DNA from: Planctomycetota bacterium
Lineage (GTDB): Bacteria; Planctomycetota; PUPC01; DSUN01
DNA: 36,934 bases
NCBI GenBank assembly: GCA_016872875.1
Contig: VGYW01000023.1
Location: forward strand, 1-36,934
Direction: 5' to 3'
Shown here: piece after piece, positions 1 through 8,176 of the stretch
Position numbering within the stretch: the stretch's first letter is position 1
How the letters are laid out: every line of letters begins with the position of its first letter
The notes under the pieces: model-generated
What the model was told of the DNA's origin: nothing
Database searches by the model: none
What the model saw: the letters and a program-made list of their open reading frames with translations, nothing else
Position numbers and translations under genes: made by a program

Positions 1-2
1 AT

Positions 3-104
3 GGCCGCATCGCCCTCGACATGCAACGCGACGCCCAGGCCGACGGCCGAACCCAGACCATCGGCCTTCTTCACCGCGCGAGGGCCTGTTGCATGTGGAA
101 CTGA
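3..104 (+). CDS. possible 3' end of a protein-coding gene cut by the left edge
   Basis: The third frame is open from the first bases to a TGA at 102-104 and encodes about 33 residues. Its first twenty or so codons end almost always in G or C, as in the real genes of this window, which is why it is listed. No domain can be recognised in so short a tail, and it may be chance. The next gene has its own promoter-like sequence, so the two are probably separate units. Confidence 0.3.
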   Translation, partial: GRIALDMQRDAQADGRTQTIGLLHRARACCMWN

Positions 105-125
105 CTCTGTAATGATGCTACACTC

Positions 126-154
126 TCGAAAAATCGCGCGGTTCCCGCTATGAT
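126..154 (+). promoter_or_regulatory. putative sigma70-type promoter of the HzsA-like gene
   Basis: TCGAAA at 126-131 and TATGAT at 149-154 are separated by 17 bp and match the -35 and -10 consensus at 4/6 and 5/6 positions. Transcription would begin near 161, giving a leader of about 40 nt that holds the ribosome-binding site of the gene starting at 201. Confidence 0.35.
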
Positions 155-200
155 GGCGGCATCTGGGAGTTGTCCTCTCGGGGCCGGAAGGAGAGGCTCG

Positions 201-3200
201 ATGGCTCTGCGGTGGGTTGGGGCCTGCGCAGTCCTCGCGGTATGGATGGCCTGTCTCGTCCGGGCGGCGGAAACCAGGCCGCCCGATGCACCCTATGCGA
301 AGAAGGCGACGTGGCAGGAGACGCTCCTTGCGGCACGCGAGGCGACTGCACGCGGCGCCGCCGCAGAGGAAGCCCCGAAGCCCGACGCCCGCGCCAAGGG
401 CTTCAGCCCCATCTACCTCACCATCACGGCGAGAGAGAAGCCCGAGGAGCTGAAGCTGAGCATCGCGGGCGTCAAGCGGCTCTACATCGGGTCGCGCGGA
501 CCCGACGAAGTGATTGTGGGCAACCCGAACCTGTTAGACCTGCTGGGCGACATCAACCCGCTGCGGGTGGGGAAGGCTCAGGTGGCTGGCCGCGGCAGCG
601 CCCGCCACGACGAGCAGCCCGACTGGCGTCCCGTCCGCCTCGGCGACCGCGCCTTCGCGCGCGGCTTCCGGCTCCGCGACGCCGAGCTCGCCATCGAGCT
701 GGACGGCACGGCGGAGACCCTCGAGGCCTGGGTGGGCGCGCGACAGGGCAGCCCAGAGCTCCGCTTCTGGATCGACGTCCGCCCACGCCTCGACCGCGAG
801 GAGCGCGTGGCAAAGGGCGCCGACCCACTCTGGGAGCGGGTGCGCCAGGACTTCCCAGACCCGGTGTCCGAGGTCGAGCGGCGGCTCGAGCGCGCCGCGG
901 GCATCTGGGACGCTGATGCGAAGGGGACGAGCCTGCCCGAGCTTTCCCGCCGCTACGCCGCGGCGGCGAAGGGGCCGCTCCGCGACAAGGCCCTCAAACT
1001 GGCCGAGAACGCCCGAACCGCGGCGGACCTCCAGCGCGCCCGCGACTGCTTCTACACCCAGTTCGCCGAGGCGCGTCTGGCCCTCGCGCGCAAGACCCTG
1101 GGGCTGGTGGCACAGGCTTCCAGCCTGTGTCACACAGGCGGGACGCCTGTGCCACCGACGCCTGTGCCGCCGGCCGTGGTCCACAGCCAACTTGCCGCCG
1201 AGCTGGCGGCGCTGGAGAAGCGCCTGGCCGACGGCGCACCCGGCCAGGCGCTTTATGCCGAGGCCCGCGCCCTGCGCCGCCGAATCATCCTCTCACACCC
1301 CCTGCTCGACTTCGATCGGCTCCTCATCAACAAGCGCACGGGCAACGTGCCGGGCCACATGTGCGACCAGTACCTCGGCCGCCACAGCCAGCCCGGCCCA
1401 GGCCTCGCCGTCCTCGAATCGTGGAAGGATGCCCCGAGGGAGAAGCTACTCGTGGGCGACAGGCTGCCCAGGGGGATGACCTATCACCCCGACCTGTCGT
1501 TCGACGCCTCGCGCGTGGTCTTCGCCTTCTGCGACCACTCGGTCCAGAGCGGCCAGCTCCGCGCATTCTTCCTCTACGAGGCCGCCATAGACGGCTCGCA
1601 GGTCCGCCAGCTCACCGGCGGCCCATCGGACACCTTCGCGGGCGCAGGCGGTCGCCAGAGCGTGTTGATCGAGGACTGGGACCCCTGCTACCTTCCCGAC
1701 GGCGGCATCGCCTTCATCTCCACCAGGAGCCAGCAGTTCGGCCGCTGCCACGGCGGGCGCTACGTCCCCTCCTACGTCCTCTATCGCTGCGAGGCCGACG
1801 GCTCGAGCATCCGACAGCTCTCCTTCAACGAGGCCAACGAGTGGAAGCCCAGCGTCCTCCACGACGGCCGCATCGTCTACACCCGCTGGGACTACATCAA
1901 CCGCCACGACACGCTCTTCCAGAGCCTCTGGGTGATGCGTCCCGACGGCACGGCCACCGGGCATTACTATGGCAACAACTCCCGCTCGCCCTGCATGATC
2001 GCCGAGGCGCTCGCCATCCCCGCCTCACACAAAGTCGTCGCCACCGGCACCCAGCACCACGGCTACACCGCGGGCACCATCCTGGTCATTGACCCTCGCA
2101 AGGGGGACGACGAGGGGCCGCCCCTCCTGTGTGTGACGCCTGAGTTCCCCTGTCCCGAGGGCGGACTTCCGCGCGACACCGCCAACGCCGCCCTCCCTCT
2201 GCCCGACGACGACCCCCGCGAGCGAGGCGGCCGCTCCCTCAACCAGGCCGCCACCCCCTTCCCCATCACCGACGACGTCTTCCTCGTCACCTATCCCCAC
2301 GGGGGCCAATACGCCATCTACTTGGTGGACACGTTGGGCGGGCGCGAGCTCATCTACGCCGACCCCGCCATCTCCTGCTTCGACCCCATCCCCATCCGTC
2401 CCAGGCCGAGGCCCCCGGTCCTGGCGTCGCAGGTCGCCGCGAAGCCCGACGCCCCTGGCCAGTTCTTCGTCCAGGACGTCTACCGCAGCACGGTGGACCT
2501 CCCGCGCGGGAGCATCAAGGCGCTGCGCATCAACGAGATCATCCCGCAGCCGACGAGCTCCAAGCCCCAGTTGAGCGCGGTGGACAACGAAATCCTCAAG
2601 CGCATCCTGGGCACGGTGCCGGTCAATCCCGACGGCTCGGCCGCCTTCGAGGCCCCTGCCTCAACGCCCCTACAGTTCCAGCTCCTCGACTCCAACGGCA
2701 TGGCCGTGATGACCATGCGCAGCCTCGTCTACGCCCAGCCGGGCGAGCGCGTCGCCTGCGTCGGCTGCCACGAGCCGCGCTACGATGCGCCCCCCTTGCC
2801 CGGTGGCACAGGCTTCCAGCCTGTGGCCACAGGCGAGACGCCTGTGCCACCACCCTGGCAGGGCCTGGAGTTCCGCAAGCTCGACCCACCCGCCGGGCCG
2901 CAATACCCCGGCGCGTTCAGCTTCGCACGAACCGTTCAACCTGTCCTCGACCGCCACTGCATCGCCTGCCACGGGCTCGACAAGACGGAGGGCGGGGTCA
3001 ACCTCCTCGGCTCCTACGACGCTGCGGAAGCGGGCGACAGGAAGCGAAGAAGCCCCTTCACCGCCTCCTACGCCGCGCTCACTGGCAAGGGCCTCGTCAA
3101 GCTCGCGCACCGCAACTCCGAGACCGTGCCGAGCAAGCCCAAGGACTACTTCGCCCACGCCGGCCGCCTCGCCCAGATGCTCCTCGAGGGCCACAAGGAC

Positions 3201-3713
3201 AAGGCGGGCAAGCCGCGCCTCGCCCTCGACCGCGACAGCCTCGCGCGGATCATTGACTGGCTCGACCTCAACTGCCAGTTCTTCGGGGACTACTCGTTCA
3301 ACCGAGCAGAGAGCCAGCGCCCGTCGCCAGAGGGCGAGAAGGCCCTCCGCGAGGCCATCGCGCGGCGCTTCGGCCCCGAGCTCGCCGCCCAGCCCTACGC
3401 CGCACTCGTCAACGTCGCACTCCCCACCGAGAGCCGCATCCCCCTCGCGCCCCTGCCCGAGGCCGCCGGCGGCTGGGGCCAGATCCAGAAGGGCGCATTC
3501 AAGGGCACCCACGACCCCGCCTACGAGGAGTTCCTCCGCCTCGTCGTCGCCTCCGTCGTCCCCCAGAAGTTCGCCGACGTCGCCGGCACCTGTGGCAGCA
3601 GCAAGGAGAGCGGCCGCGGCTGCCAGTGCGGCGTTTGCTGGGTCCGCCTCGCCCGCGACGCCAAGCCGAAGGACCCGCCCCCCAAGACCGCCCATGCCCC
3701 GCCCGCACGCTGA
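201..3713 (+). CDS. secreted HzsA-like PD40 beta-propeller/cytochrome c protein
   Basis: About 1170 residues. The ATG at 201 is preferred to one 51 bp upstream because GGAAGGAG lies just ahead of it and the product then starts with a signal peptide (MALRWVGACAVLAVWMACL). An NPCBM-like beta domain may lie near residues 60-200. A long WD40-like PD40 propeller follows, with DGSQVRQLTGG-type and H/W/D-rich blades at about 420-760. Two haem-binding CxxCH motifs, CVGCH near residue 852 and CIACH near 920, mark a periplasmic c-type cytochrome part. The layout matches planctomycete proteins annotated as hydrazine synthase alpha-like; these are widespread in non-anammox species, so hydrazine synthesis should not be assumed. 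An odd C-terminal cluster, C-x10-C-x-C-x2-C, ends the protein. Two copies of the GGCACAGGC repeat are translated in frame. The redox role is inferred and the substrate unknown. Confidence 0.8.
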   Translation: MALRWVGACAVLAVWMACLVRAAETRPPDAPYAKKATWQETLLAAREATARGAAAEEAPKPDARAKGFSPIYLTITAREKPEELKLSIAGVKRLYIGSRGPDEVIVGNPNLLDLLGDINPLRVGKAQVAGRGSARHDEQPDWRPVRLGDRAFARGFRLRDAELAIELDGTAETLEAWVGARQGSPELRFWIDVRPRLDREERVAKGADPLWERVRQDFPDPVSEVERRLERAAGIWDADAKGTSLPELSRRYAAAAKGPLRDKALKLAENARTAADLQRARDCFYTQFAEARLALARKTLGLVAQASSLCHTGGTPVPPTPVPPAVVHSQLAAELAALEKRLADGAPGQALYAEARALRRRIILSHPLLDFDRLLINKRTGNVPGHMCDQYLGRHSQPGPGLAVLESWKDAPREKLLVGDRLPRGMTYHPDLSFDASRVVFAFCDHSVQSGQLRAFFLYEAAIDGSQVRQLTGGPSDTFAGAGGRQSVLIEDWDPCYLPDGGIAFISTRSQQFGRCHGGRYVPSYVLYRCEADGSSIRQLSFNEANEWKPSVLHDGRIVYTRWDYINRHDTLFQSLWVMRPDGTATGHYYGNNSRSPCMIAEALAIPASHKVVATGTQHHGYTAGTILVIDPRKGDDEGPPLLCVTPEFPCPEGGLPRDTANAALPLPDDDPRERGGRSLNQAATPFPITDDVFLVTYPHGGQYAIYLVDTLGGRELIYADPAISCFDPIPIRPRPRPPVLASQVAAKPDAPGQFFVQDVYRSTVDLPRGSIKALRINEIIPQPTSSKPQLSAVDNEILKRILGTVPVNPDGSAAFEAPASTPLQFQLLDSNGMAVMTMRSLVYAQPGERVACVGCHEPRYDAPPLPGGTGFQPVATGETPVPPPWQGLEFRKLDPPAGPQYPGAFSFARTVQPVLDRHCIACHGLDKTEGGVNLLGSYDAAEAGDRKRRSPFTASYAALTGKGLVKLAHRNSETVPSKPKDYFAHAGRLAQMLLEGHKDKAGKPRLALDRDSLARIIDWLDLNCQFFGDYSFNRAESQRPSPEGEKALREAIARRFGPELAAQPYAALVNVALPTESRIPLAPLPEAAGGWGQIQKGAFKGTHDPAYEEFLRLVVASVVPQKFADVAGTCGSSKESGRGCQCGVCWVRLARDAKPKDPPPKTAHAPPAR
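1106..1171 (+). repeat. GGCACAGGC/GCCTGTGCC dispersed palindromic repeat inside the HzsA-like gene
   Basis: GGTGGCACAGGCTTCCAGCC is followed by a CACAGGCGGGACGCCTGTG palindrome and a second GCCTGTGCC half. In the reading frame it encodes a VAQASSLC..GGTPVPP peptide. It is the same family as the copies at 2802, 9668, 13536 and 35518. Confidence 0.85.
2802..2852 (+). repeat. second GGCACAGGC/GCCTGTGCC repeat in the same gene
   Basis: A GGTGGCACAGG..CCTGTGGCC half and an ACAGGCGAGACGCCTGTG palindrome encode GGTGFQPV..TPVPP in frame. The copy sits between the two CxxCH motifs of the HzsA-like protein, so it probably forms a proline-rich loop. Confidence 0.85.
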
Positions 3714-3722
3714 CCTCCGGTT

Positions 3723-3772
3723 CGTAGTGCGGGCTTTGGCCCGTATCGGGACGGCCTGAAGGCCGCACTACG
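3723..3772. repeat. intergenic palindromic repeat, GTAGTGCGGGC type (copy 1)
   Basis: CGTAGTGCGG at the left pairs perfectly with CCGCACTACG at the right. Between them are two small hairpins, GGGC-TTTG-GCCC and GGCC-TGAA-GGCC, so the strand can fold as a three-way junction. A longer relative lies at 23812-23875. It separates the HzsA-like gene from the following lipoprotein gene and could act as a transcript end or a REP-like mobile sequence. Confidence 0.8.
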
Positions 3773-3802
3773 GACAGGCGCCCTTCTCTGGAGGCTGGCA
3801 CG

Positions 3803-4615
3803 GTGCATCAACGAGTGGCTGATGTGGCTGCCGCGCTGGGGCTGCTGGCGCTTGGGCTTATGGCGGGTGGCTGCCGGTTCCGGTACGCCGACGGCGGGGG
3901 GCCGCTGCCACGCGAGGAGCTTGGCCACTGGTCGGGCATGGCGCCCGAGCCGGCGCCCGACGCGGCAACGCTCGCCGCGAAACTGGCCGAGTTGAAGGCC
4001 ATCCCGCTCCCCTCCTTCCGGCCGCTCCGCGGCGAGTACGCCTACACCGAAGGCCCGCACTGGCTGAGCACCGCGATCCCCGACCCGTGGGACTTCCCGT
4101 TCGCGCCCGCGCGCGGCCTGGTGGTGAAGGGCTCGTTCCCGTTCTGGGCGCGAGCCATCCCCGGCACGAGGCGCGGCCACTACCTCTTCTACAAGCCATC
4201 AGACCCCGCCGCCCGCGTCATCTACGCGACCGAGAGGCAGTGGGGCTGCGGGCTCTTCTTCGGCGACTTCCTCTGGTCGCGCCAGCGGGTGGATGCCTAC
4301 GTCGCCGCCTCGGGGGAGCGGGTGGCGGCGAAGGCGACGAGCTGCTTCCTCGGCTGGGGCCTTGGCCCCACGCGCCTCCGCCAGGTGCTGCCCGTGGACA
4401 AGGACGGCTCCCGCGGCCTCCACGCCCTGGCCGACTCGCGCACGCCGCCAGACGCCGTGCGCTATCACCTCCGCGACGCCCGCTTTGTGCTCTTCGGCCT
4501 CATCGGCTGGGGCCGCGTCAACCACCGCCGATACATCCAACTCCTGTGGCTCCTTATCCCTGTTTCCCCAGAAGACTCTGCCGGCCCTGCCCGCCACATG
4601 ACGCGTGACCCGTGA
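3803..4615 (+). CDS. lipoprotein of unknown function
   Basis: 270 residues starting at a GTG with GGAGG 8 bp upstream. The N-terminus is a lipoprotein signal: a hydrophobic stretch ending in the lipobox L-M-A-G-G-C, with the lipidated cysteine at residue 24. The mature protein should sit on a membrane facing the periplasm. The rest is rich in aromatic residues and Gly, with no family that I recognise. It lies 89 bp after the HzsA-like gene, but a palindromic repeat stands between them, so co-transcription is uncertain. Its last codons run into the large inverted repeat at 4599, so the extreme C-terminus (a TRDP tail) may have been added by repeat insertion. Confidence 0.7.
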   Translation: MHQRVADVAAALGLLALGLMAGGCRFRYADGGGPLPREELGHWSGMAPEPAPDAATLAAKLAELKAIPLPSFRPLRGEYAYTEGPHWLSTAIPDPWDFPFAPARGLVVKGSFPFWARAIPGTRRGHYLFYKPSDPAARVIYATERQWGCGLFFGDFLWSRQRVDAYVAASGERVAAKATSCFLGWGLGPTRLRQVLPVDKDGSRGLHALADSRTPPDAVRYHLRDARFVLFGLIGWGRVNHRRYIQLLWLLIPVSPEDSAGPARHMTRDP

Positions 4616-4876
4616 CGCGTGAGAAGAGAGCATCATTGACCTCTGCAAAAGCAATGTGACGCGCGGGCGCTCAGTCACCGCATCGCGTCCGCACGCCGGT
4701 GGGTGGCACCCTCAAGCGTCCTCGCTTGAGGGTGGCTTTCGGGGCCGCACCCGTCCGCACCCTCAACGGAAGCCGTTGAGGGTGCCACCCACCCTGGGCC
4801 AAGCCCCCGGCGTTACATTACTTTTGCAGAGGTCAATACGTGGGTCTTCTCTGGTCACGGGTCACGGGTCACGCGT
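4599..4876. repeat. nested inverted repeat between convergent genes (MITE-like)
   Basis: The outer arms, about 4601-4657 and 4815-4876, are imperfect inverted copies. They include a 23-bp block, ATTGACCTCTGCAAAAG followed by YAATGT, that matches at all but one position, plus GTGACCCGTGACGCGT-like tracts. An inner pair at 4698-4715 and 4776-4793 is an 18-bp perfect inverted repeat, and each inner arm has its own hairpin (CACCCTCAAGCG/CGCTTGAGGGTG and CCTCAACGGAAGCCGTTGAGG). No transposase is encoded. It could be a non-autonomous mobile element or a two-way terminator for the converging genes. Confidence 0.8.
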
Positions 4877-4893
4877 CACGCATCACGTCCCCT

Positions 4894-5571
4894 TCACCAG
4901 CCGGTAGGCCTCCCATAGGCATGGACGATGCGCAGGAGCGGCGAGCGCGAGATGCCGCCAGGGTTGATACCAGGCTGTCCCTCCGGGATGGGGGCGTTGA
5001 GCTTGCGGTAATACTCCACCCACGTGGGCATCGTGGCGCCCGTGGCGGGGTCCTTGAACGTCATGGGCGCAAGCTCGAAGGCCGGCCGGCCGCCATTCGC
5101 CCGACGGAATGCCTCGTAGACGAGCTCGGAGCAGTAGTAGCTGTCGTTCCCGACGGCGAAGACCTTGTCGTAGGGCTTGCCGAGGAGTGCCGCGGCCTCC
5201 TCCAGCGCCCGCGGGATAAGGTGAGCAAGCTCCGGCCGCAGGCGTCCGACGAGCACCTTTGGCCGCCCCTTGGCGTCGCGGCTCCGCGCCAGGAACTGCT
5301 CGAGCGGCGTCGTCTTCACCCCGCCCCCGCCCGCCTCGATGACAATCCCCTGGCCATCGTTAGCGCGGGCGGCGATGCCCACGTGCGAGAACTTCGCCCC
5401 GCGAACCCCCTCCGTCACCGCCTCAATCGCGTCGCACAGCGGCCCACCATCGAGGTCCTGAAACAGCAAGTCGCCCGGCTTCGGCGCGAAGCTCCCCCCG
5501 AGCCTCTGGCAGCCCGCCAGGGCCGCTACAGCCAGACAGAGGAGCACGAATCTCCGGTCGGATGCCTTCAC
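4894..5571 (-). CDS. YiiX/NlpC-P60-type lipoprotein hydrolase
   Basis: 225 residues starting at a GTG. A lipobox L-A-G-C places the lipidated cysteine at residue 21. The mature part matches the permuted papain-like fold (YiiX/YebB, DUF830-type): GDLLF at 33-37, FSHVGI with His63, and YYCSELVYEAF with the likely catalytic Cys147. Such enzymes cleave amide or ester bonds, often in peptidoglycan or lipid substrates; the actual substrate is unknown here. The start overlaps the stop of the small upstream antitoxin gene by 4 bp (GTGA), so it is probably translated as the third gene of the PIN toxin/antitoxin operon. Confidence 0.8.
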   Translation of the reverse strand: MKASDRRFVLLCLAVAALAGCQRLGGSFAPKPGDLLFQDLDGGPLCDAIEAVTEGVRGAKFSHVGIAARANDGQGIVIEAGGGGVKTTPLEQFLARSRDAKGRPKVLVGRLRPELAHLIPRALEEAAALLGKPYDKVFAVGNDSYYCSELVYEAFRRANGGRPAFELAPMTFKDPATGATMPTWVEYYRKLNAPIPEGQPGINPGGISRSPLLRIVHAYGRPTGW

Positions 5572-5765
5572 CTGCTCACCGCCGTCTTCCTGGTGCGTGG
5601 GGTCCGCGCCGGCCGCGGAGCAGGGGGCTCACGCAGCATCCGGTCGGCATAGTCCTTCTCCATTTCCTGGTAGTAGCGGATGAGCCGCCGGGTGTCGTGC
5701 CCGTGCTCTGCAGAGATCTGGTGTCTTACCGCGCGGATCGCATCTATGGCTTCATCGCGTCTCAT
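5568..5765 (-). CDS. small antitoxin-like protein paired with a PIN toxin
   Basis: 65 residues, charged and helical: an EAIDAIRAVRHQIS-like N-terminal helix, an HDTRRLIRYYQEMEK segment and a basic Pro/Arg tail. This resembles the small proteins found beside PIN-domain toxins in planctomycetes and cyanobacteria; no DNA-binding fold is obvious. AAGGAG lies 9 bp ahead of the ATG. The start overlaps the PIN gene's end by 14 bp and its stop overlaps the next gene by 4 bp, so the three are translationally coupled. The antitoxin role rests mainly on context. Confidence 0.65.
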   Translation of the reverse strand: MRRDEAIDAIRAVRHQISAEHGHDTRRLIRYYQEMEKDYADRMLREPPAPRPARTPRTRKTAVSR

Positions 5766-6252
5766 CGTCTTCGTCTCCTTCTTCCCAAAGCAGGAGTTCC
5801 ACCGGGGTGATAATGGTGGGAACCCACAGGCCCAGAAGGTAGTTCACGTGGCGGATGTGTTCGAACTTGTTCGCGTTAGCCAGGTGCTCGCAATTCCAGG
5901 TGAGGAGGAAATGGCACCTGTGGAACGACGCCACAGCGAGATGCAGCGCATCCCCGCGCGGATCCCTGGGCATGACGTGGTGACGGATGTATGCATCCAC
6001 AATGCCCCCCACGGCGTCCGGCACAGCCAGCAGAGGTACGCCCGACACGAGCTTGAGGGCGTCAGCCTGATTCGGCTGTTGGCCTCTTCTCAATTCGTCC
6101 AGCACGGGCAAGCTGGTCACCAGGTCGTAGTGGTGCCGCTCTTCGTCCCACCACTGCCTCGTCCAATGCCTTCTGGCAACCATCTCCGGCTCCGTGCGCA
6201 CCTCGTAGTAGAAGCTGGGAATGGTCGTCTCAATGTAAACGAGCTTTCGCAT
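5752..6252 (-). CDS. PIN-domain toxin (VapC-like)
   Basis: 166 residues from the ATG at 6252, chosen because AGGA lies 7-8 bp upstream and the family usually starts MRKLVYIETT. PIN features are YIETTIPSFYYE at the N-terminus with the first acidic residue, LPVLDEL in the middle, RGDALHLAVA with the third acidic residue, and LTWN near the C-terminus. PIN toxins are Mg-dependent RNases that cut tRNA, rRNA or mRNA. The antitoxin-like gene follows with a 14-bp overlap; toxin-first order is common for this subgroup. A promoter candidate lies at 6290-6318. Confidence 0.8.
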   Translation of the reverse strand: MRKLVYIETTIPSFYYEVRTEPEMVARRHWTRQWWDEERHHYDLVTSLPVLDELRRGQQPNQADALKLVSGVPLLAVPDAVGGIVDAYIRHHVMPRDPRGDALHLAVASFHRCHFLLTWNCEHLANANKFEHIRHVNYLLGLWVPTIITPVELLLWEEGDEDDETR

Positions 6253-6289
6253 GGCAACAGTCCTGGTCCTAGACCCACCAATCAATCAC

Positions 6290-6318
6290 ATACTACACCG
6301 CGCGGGAAGCATAGGCAA
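6290..6318 (-). promoter_or_regulatory. putative promoter of the PIN toxin/antitoxin/YiiX operon
   Basis: On the minus strand TTGCCT (6318-6313) and TAGTAT (6295-6290) are separated by 17 bp. Each matches the sigma70 consensus at 4/6 positions. The start codon is at 6252. Confidence 0.35.
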
Positions 6319-6410
6319 ACCCGCGCGAAGTTCCCACAGTCAGATCCCCACGGCGGAGCGCCCCGGCGCTGCTGGTGCGACCGCAAGCAAAGCTGGACCG
6401 AGGATTCGCT

Positions 6411-8081
6411 TCATCTTCCGCGACTCGACAGGGGCCATTCGTCGAGGAGCCACTTGGGGATTTCGGGGAAGCGGCCTTCGTCGCCATACAGTTCGTCGCC
6501 AAGCTCCAGAGCGCCGGCGTCGGGGGCCTTGCCAGCAGGCTTCTCGACGAGGCCGGGGAGCCGGATGCCGAGGTCAATCGCCGCGGAGCCGGGCCGCAGG
6601 CGGAAATCGAGCTTCGCGCGGTCAACGAATGGGTCGGCGGGGGCGATGCGGCTGCCCTCCATCCAGGCGGGCACCTCCGTGCCCTTGCCGCCGCGCGGGA
6701 GCAGGAGGTTGTTGGAGAAGCGCGAGGCGCGGACGCCCCCCTCGTCCTCGCGCATGGCGATGTAGCCCTCGGGGTGCTCCTGGCAGCCGGGCTCCTGGCC
6801 CCCAGGCGAGTATTCGAGGATGTTGTTGGCGACGACGTTGCCGTAGCTGGCGCCGATCTGGATGGGCGCGCCGTCGCTGCCCAGGAACGTGTTGTGGGCG
6901 ATGAGGTTGAAGTGGCACTTGTGGAGCGAGAGCGCGCGGTCGTGGCCGCCGAGGACGAGGTTGCCGACGATGCGGTTGCCACCCGCCCAGCGGCTGCCGC
7001 CCCAGACGTAGAAGGCGCAGCTCTTGCGGTTCGTCAGCGGGTAGGCGCGGTTGCGCCGGTCGAGGGCGAAGACGTTCCGCTCGGCCACGATGTTCCGCGG
7101 GCTGTCAATCCCGCTGCCGCTGTAGACGTGAATCGCCCCGCCGCTGATGCGCCACCAGATGTTCCGCCGCAGCACCAGGTTCTCCGCGCCCTGCGAGACG
7201 TAGATGCCGTGGTCGCCCTGGCCCATCCCGGCGTTGGCGATGATGCAGCCCTCGATGAGGTTGAAGCGGCTCTCGTTCGAGGTCAGGGCCGAGCCCACCA
7301 TGTCGCGCACCACGCAGTTCCGCAGGATGTTGTATGAGCCGAAGCTGTTGTGGACCAGGCCCGAGATGTCGAGGTAGATGCCCCCTTCGAGCTTCGGGAC
7401 GTGGACCGCCCGCCCTGCGACGTGGACGCCCGTGCCCGCCCTGCGAAGCAGGAAGCCGTCCACAACGTTGAACGCGCCGCCCAGCTCGATGAGGGTGCCG
7501 GCGTGGACGGCGTGGACCTCCTTCGGCTCGGCTCCGCCCCAGGGGCGGAAGCGGACGAAGACGCCCGTCTTCTTCTCGTCGAGCGTCGTCGCATCGTCCT
7601 TCGCCTCCTCGACCGCGAACATCCCCTGCTCGAAAGTCGTCTTACCATCGCGACGCCAGCGGCTCCCCACGTTCGCCAGCCCGTCGCCATTGACGATGAA
7701 GCCGTTCGGCGCCGCCGCCACGCGGCACTCCCAAGTGTCGGGCGTCCCCGCCACCTTCTTCCACTCCTTCACGGGCATCGAGCCGTCGAGGATCGCCCTG
7801 TGGCGGTTCTCCGCGCGGTACACGATCGGCCCCTTCTCGTTCCCCACCGACGCGATGTTCAGCGCCCCCTTGTAGACCCCATCCAGGAACACCACCTCAT
7901 CCCCCGGCTTCAGCCTCTCGCGCGGGATGCCCGCGATATTGACCGGCTTCTCCCGGCTCCCATCCCCCTGCACCGTGCCGTCGGGCGCGACGTGCCACGT
8001 CGCCGCCTCACAGGCAGCACAGACCACGGCAACGGCGACCCGCGCTGCCACCTTCGCGGCGCGACCATGACATTCGAACAC
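6411..8081 (-). CDS. secreted right-handed parallel beta-helix protein (polysaccharide lyase-like)
   Basis: About 556 residues from a GTG at 8081, preferred to a longer frame because GGGAG precedes it and a signal peptide follows (VAARVAVAVVCAACEA). After WHVAPDG-type and LKPGDEVVFLDGVYKG segments come many Asn/Gly/Ile/Val turns of a parallel beta-helix, such as NSFGSYNILRNCVVRD and NVVANNILEYS. The end has the DAGALELGDE type of segment often seen in these planctomycete proteins. The fold is that of PL6-like lyases and other surface polysaccharide enzymes. Catalytic residues cannot be assigned from sequence alone, so lyase activity is inferred. A divergent promoter region of about 95 bp separates it from the aspartic protease gene. 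Confidence 0.75.
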   Translation of the reverse strand: MFECHGRAAKVAARVAVAVVCAACEAATWHVAPDGTVQGDGSREKPVNIAGIPRERLKPGDEVVFLDGVYKGALNIASVGNEKGPIVYRAENRHRAILDGSMPVKEWKKVAGTPDTWECRVAAAPNGFIVNGDGLANVGSRWRRDGKTTFEQGMFAVEEAKDDATTLDEKKTGVFVRFRPWGGAEPKEVHAVHAGTLIELGGAFNVVDGFLLRRAGTGVHVAGRAVHVPKLEGGIYLDISGLVHNSFGSYNILRNCVVRDMVGSALTSNESRFNLIEGCIIANAGMGQGDHGIYVSQGAENLVLRRNIWWRISGGAIHVYSGSGIDSPRNIVAERNVFALDRRNRAYPLTNRKSCAFYVWGGSRWAGGNRIVGNLVLGGHDRALSLHKCHFNLIAHNTFLGSDGAPIQIGASYGNVVANNILEYSPGGQEPGCQEHPEGYIAMREDEGGVRASRFSNNLLLPRGGKGTEVPAWMEGSRIAPADPFVDRAKLDFRLRPGSAAIDLGIRLPGLVEKPAGKAPDAGALELGDELYGDEGRFPEIPKWLLDEWPLSSRGR

Positions 8082-8103
8082 AGTAGTTCTCCCTCGAAGC
8101 GGA

Positions 8104-8132
8104 TTGACAACCGACCCCCTTGGGACCATAAT
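8104..8132 (+). promoter_or_regulatory. strong sigma70-like promoter of the aspartic protease gene
   Basis: A perfect TTGACA at 8104-8109 and CATAAT at 8127-8132 (5/6) with a 17-bp spacer. A transcript starting near 8139 gives a leader of about 38 nt before the ATG at 8177. Confidence 0.6.
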
Positions 8133-8176
8133 ATATCACGTGGGTGCGGACCTCACAACTGATCAGGATGAGGCCG

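Noticed and set aside
201..3713. True hydrazine synthase of an anammox bacterium
   Set aside because: No HzsB/HzsC neighbours are present, and HzsA-like propeller proteins are common in non-anammox planctomycetes.
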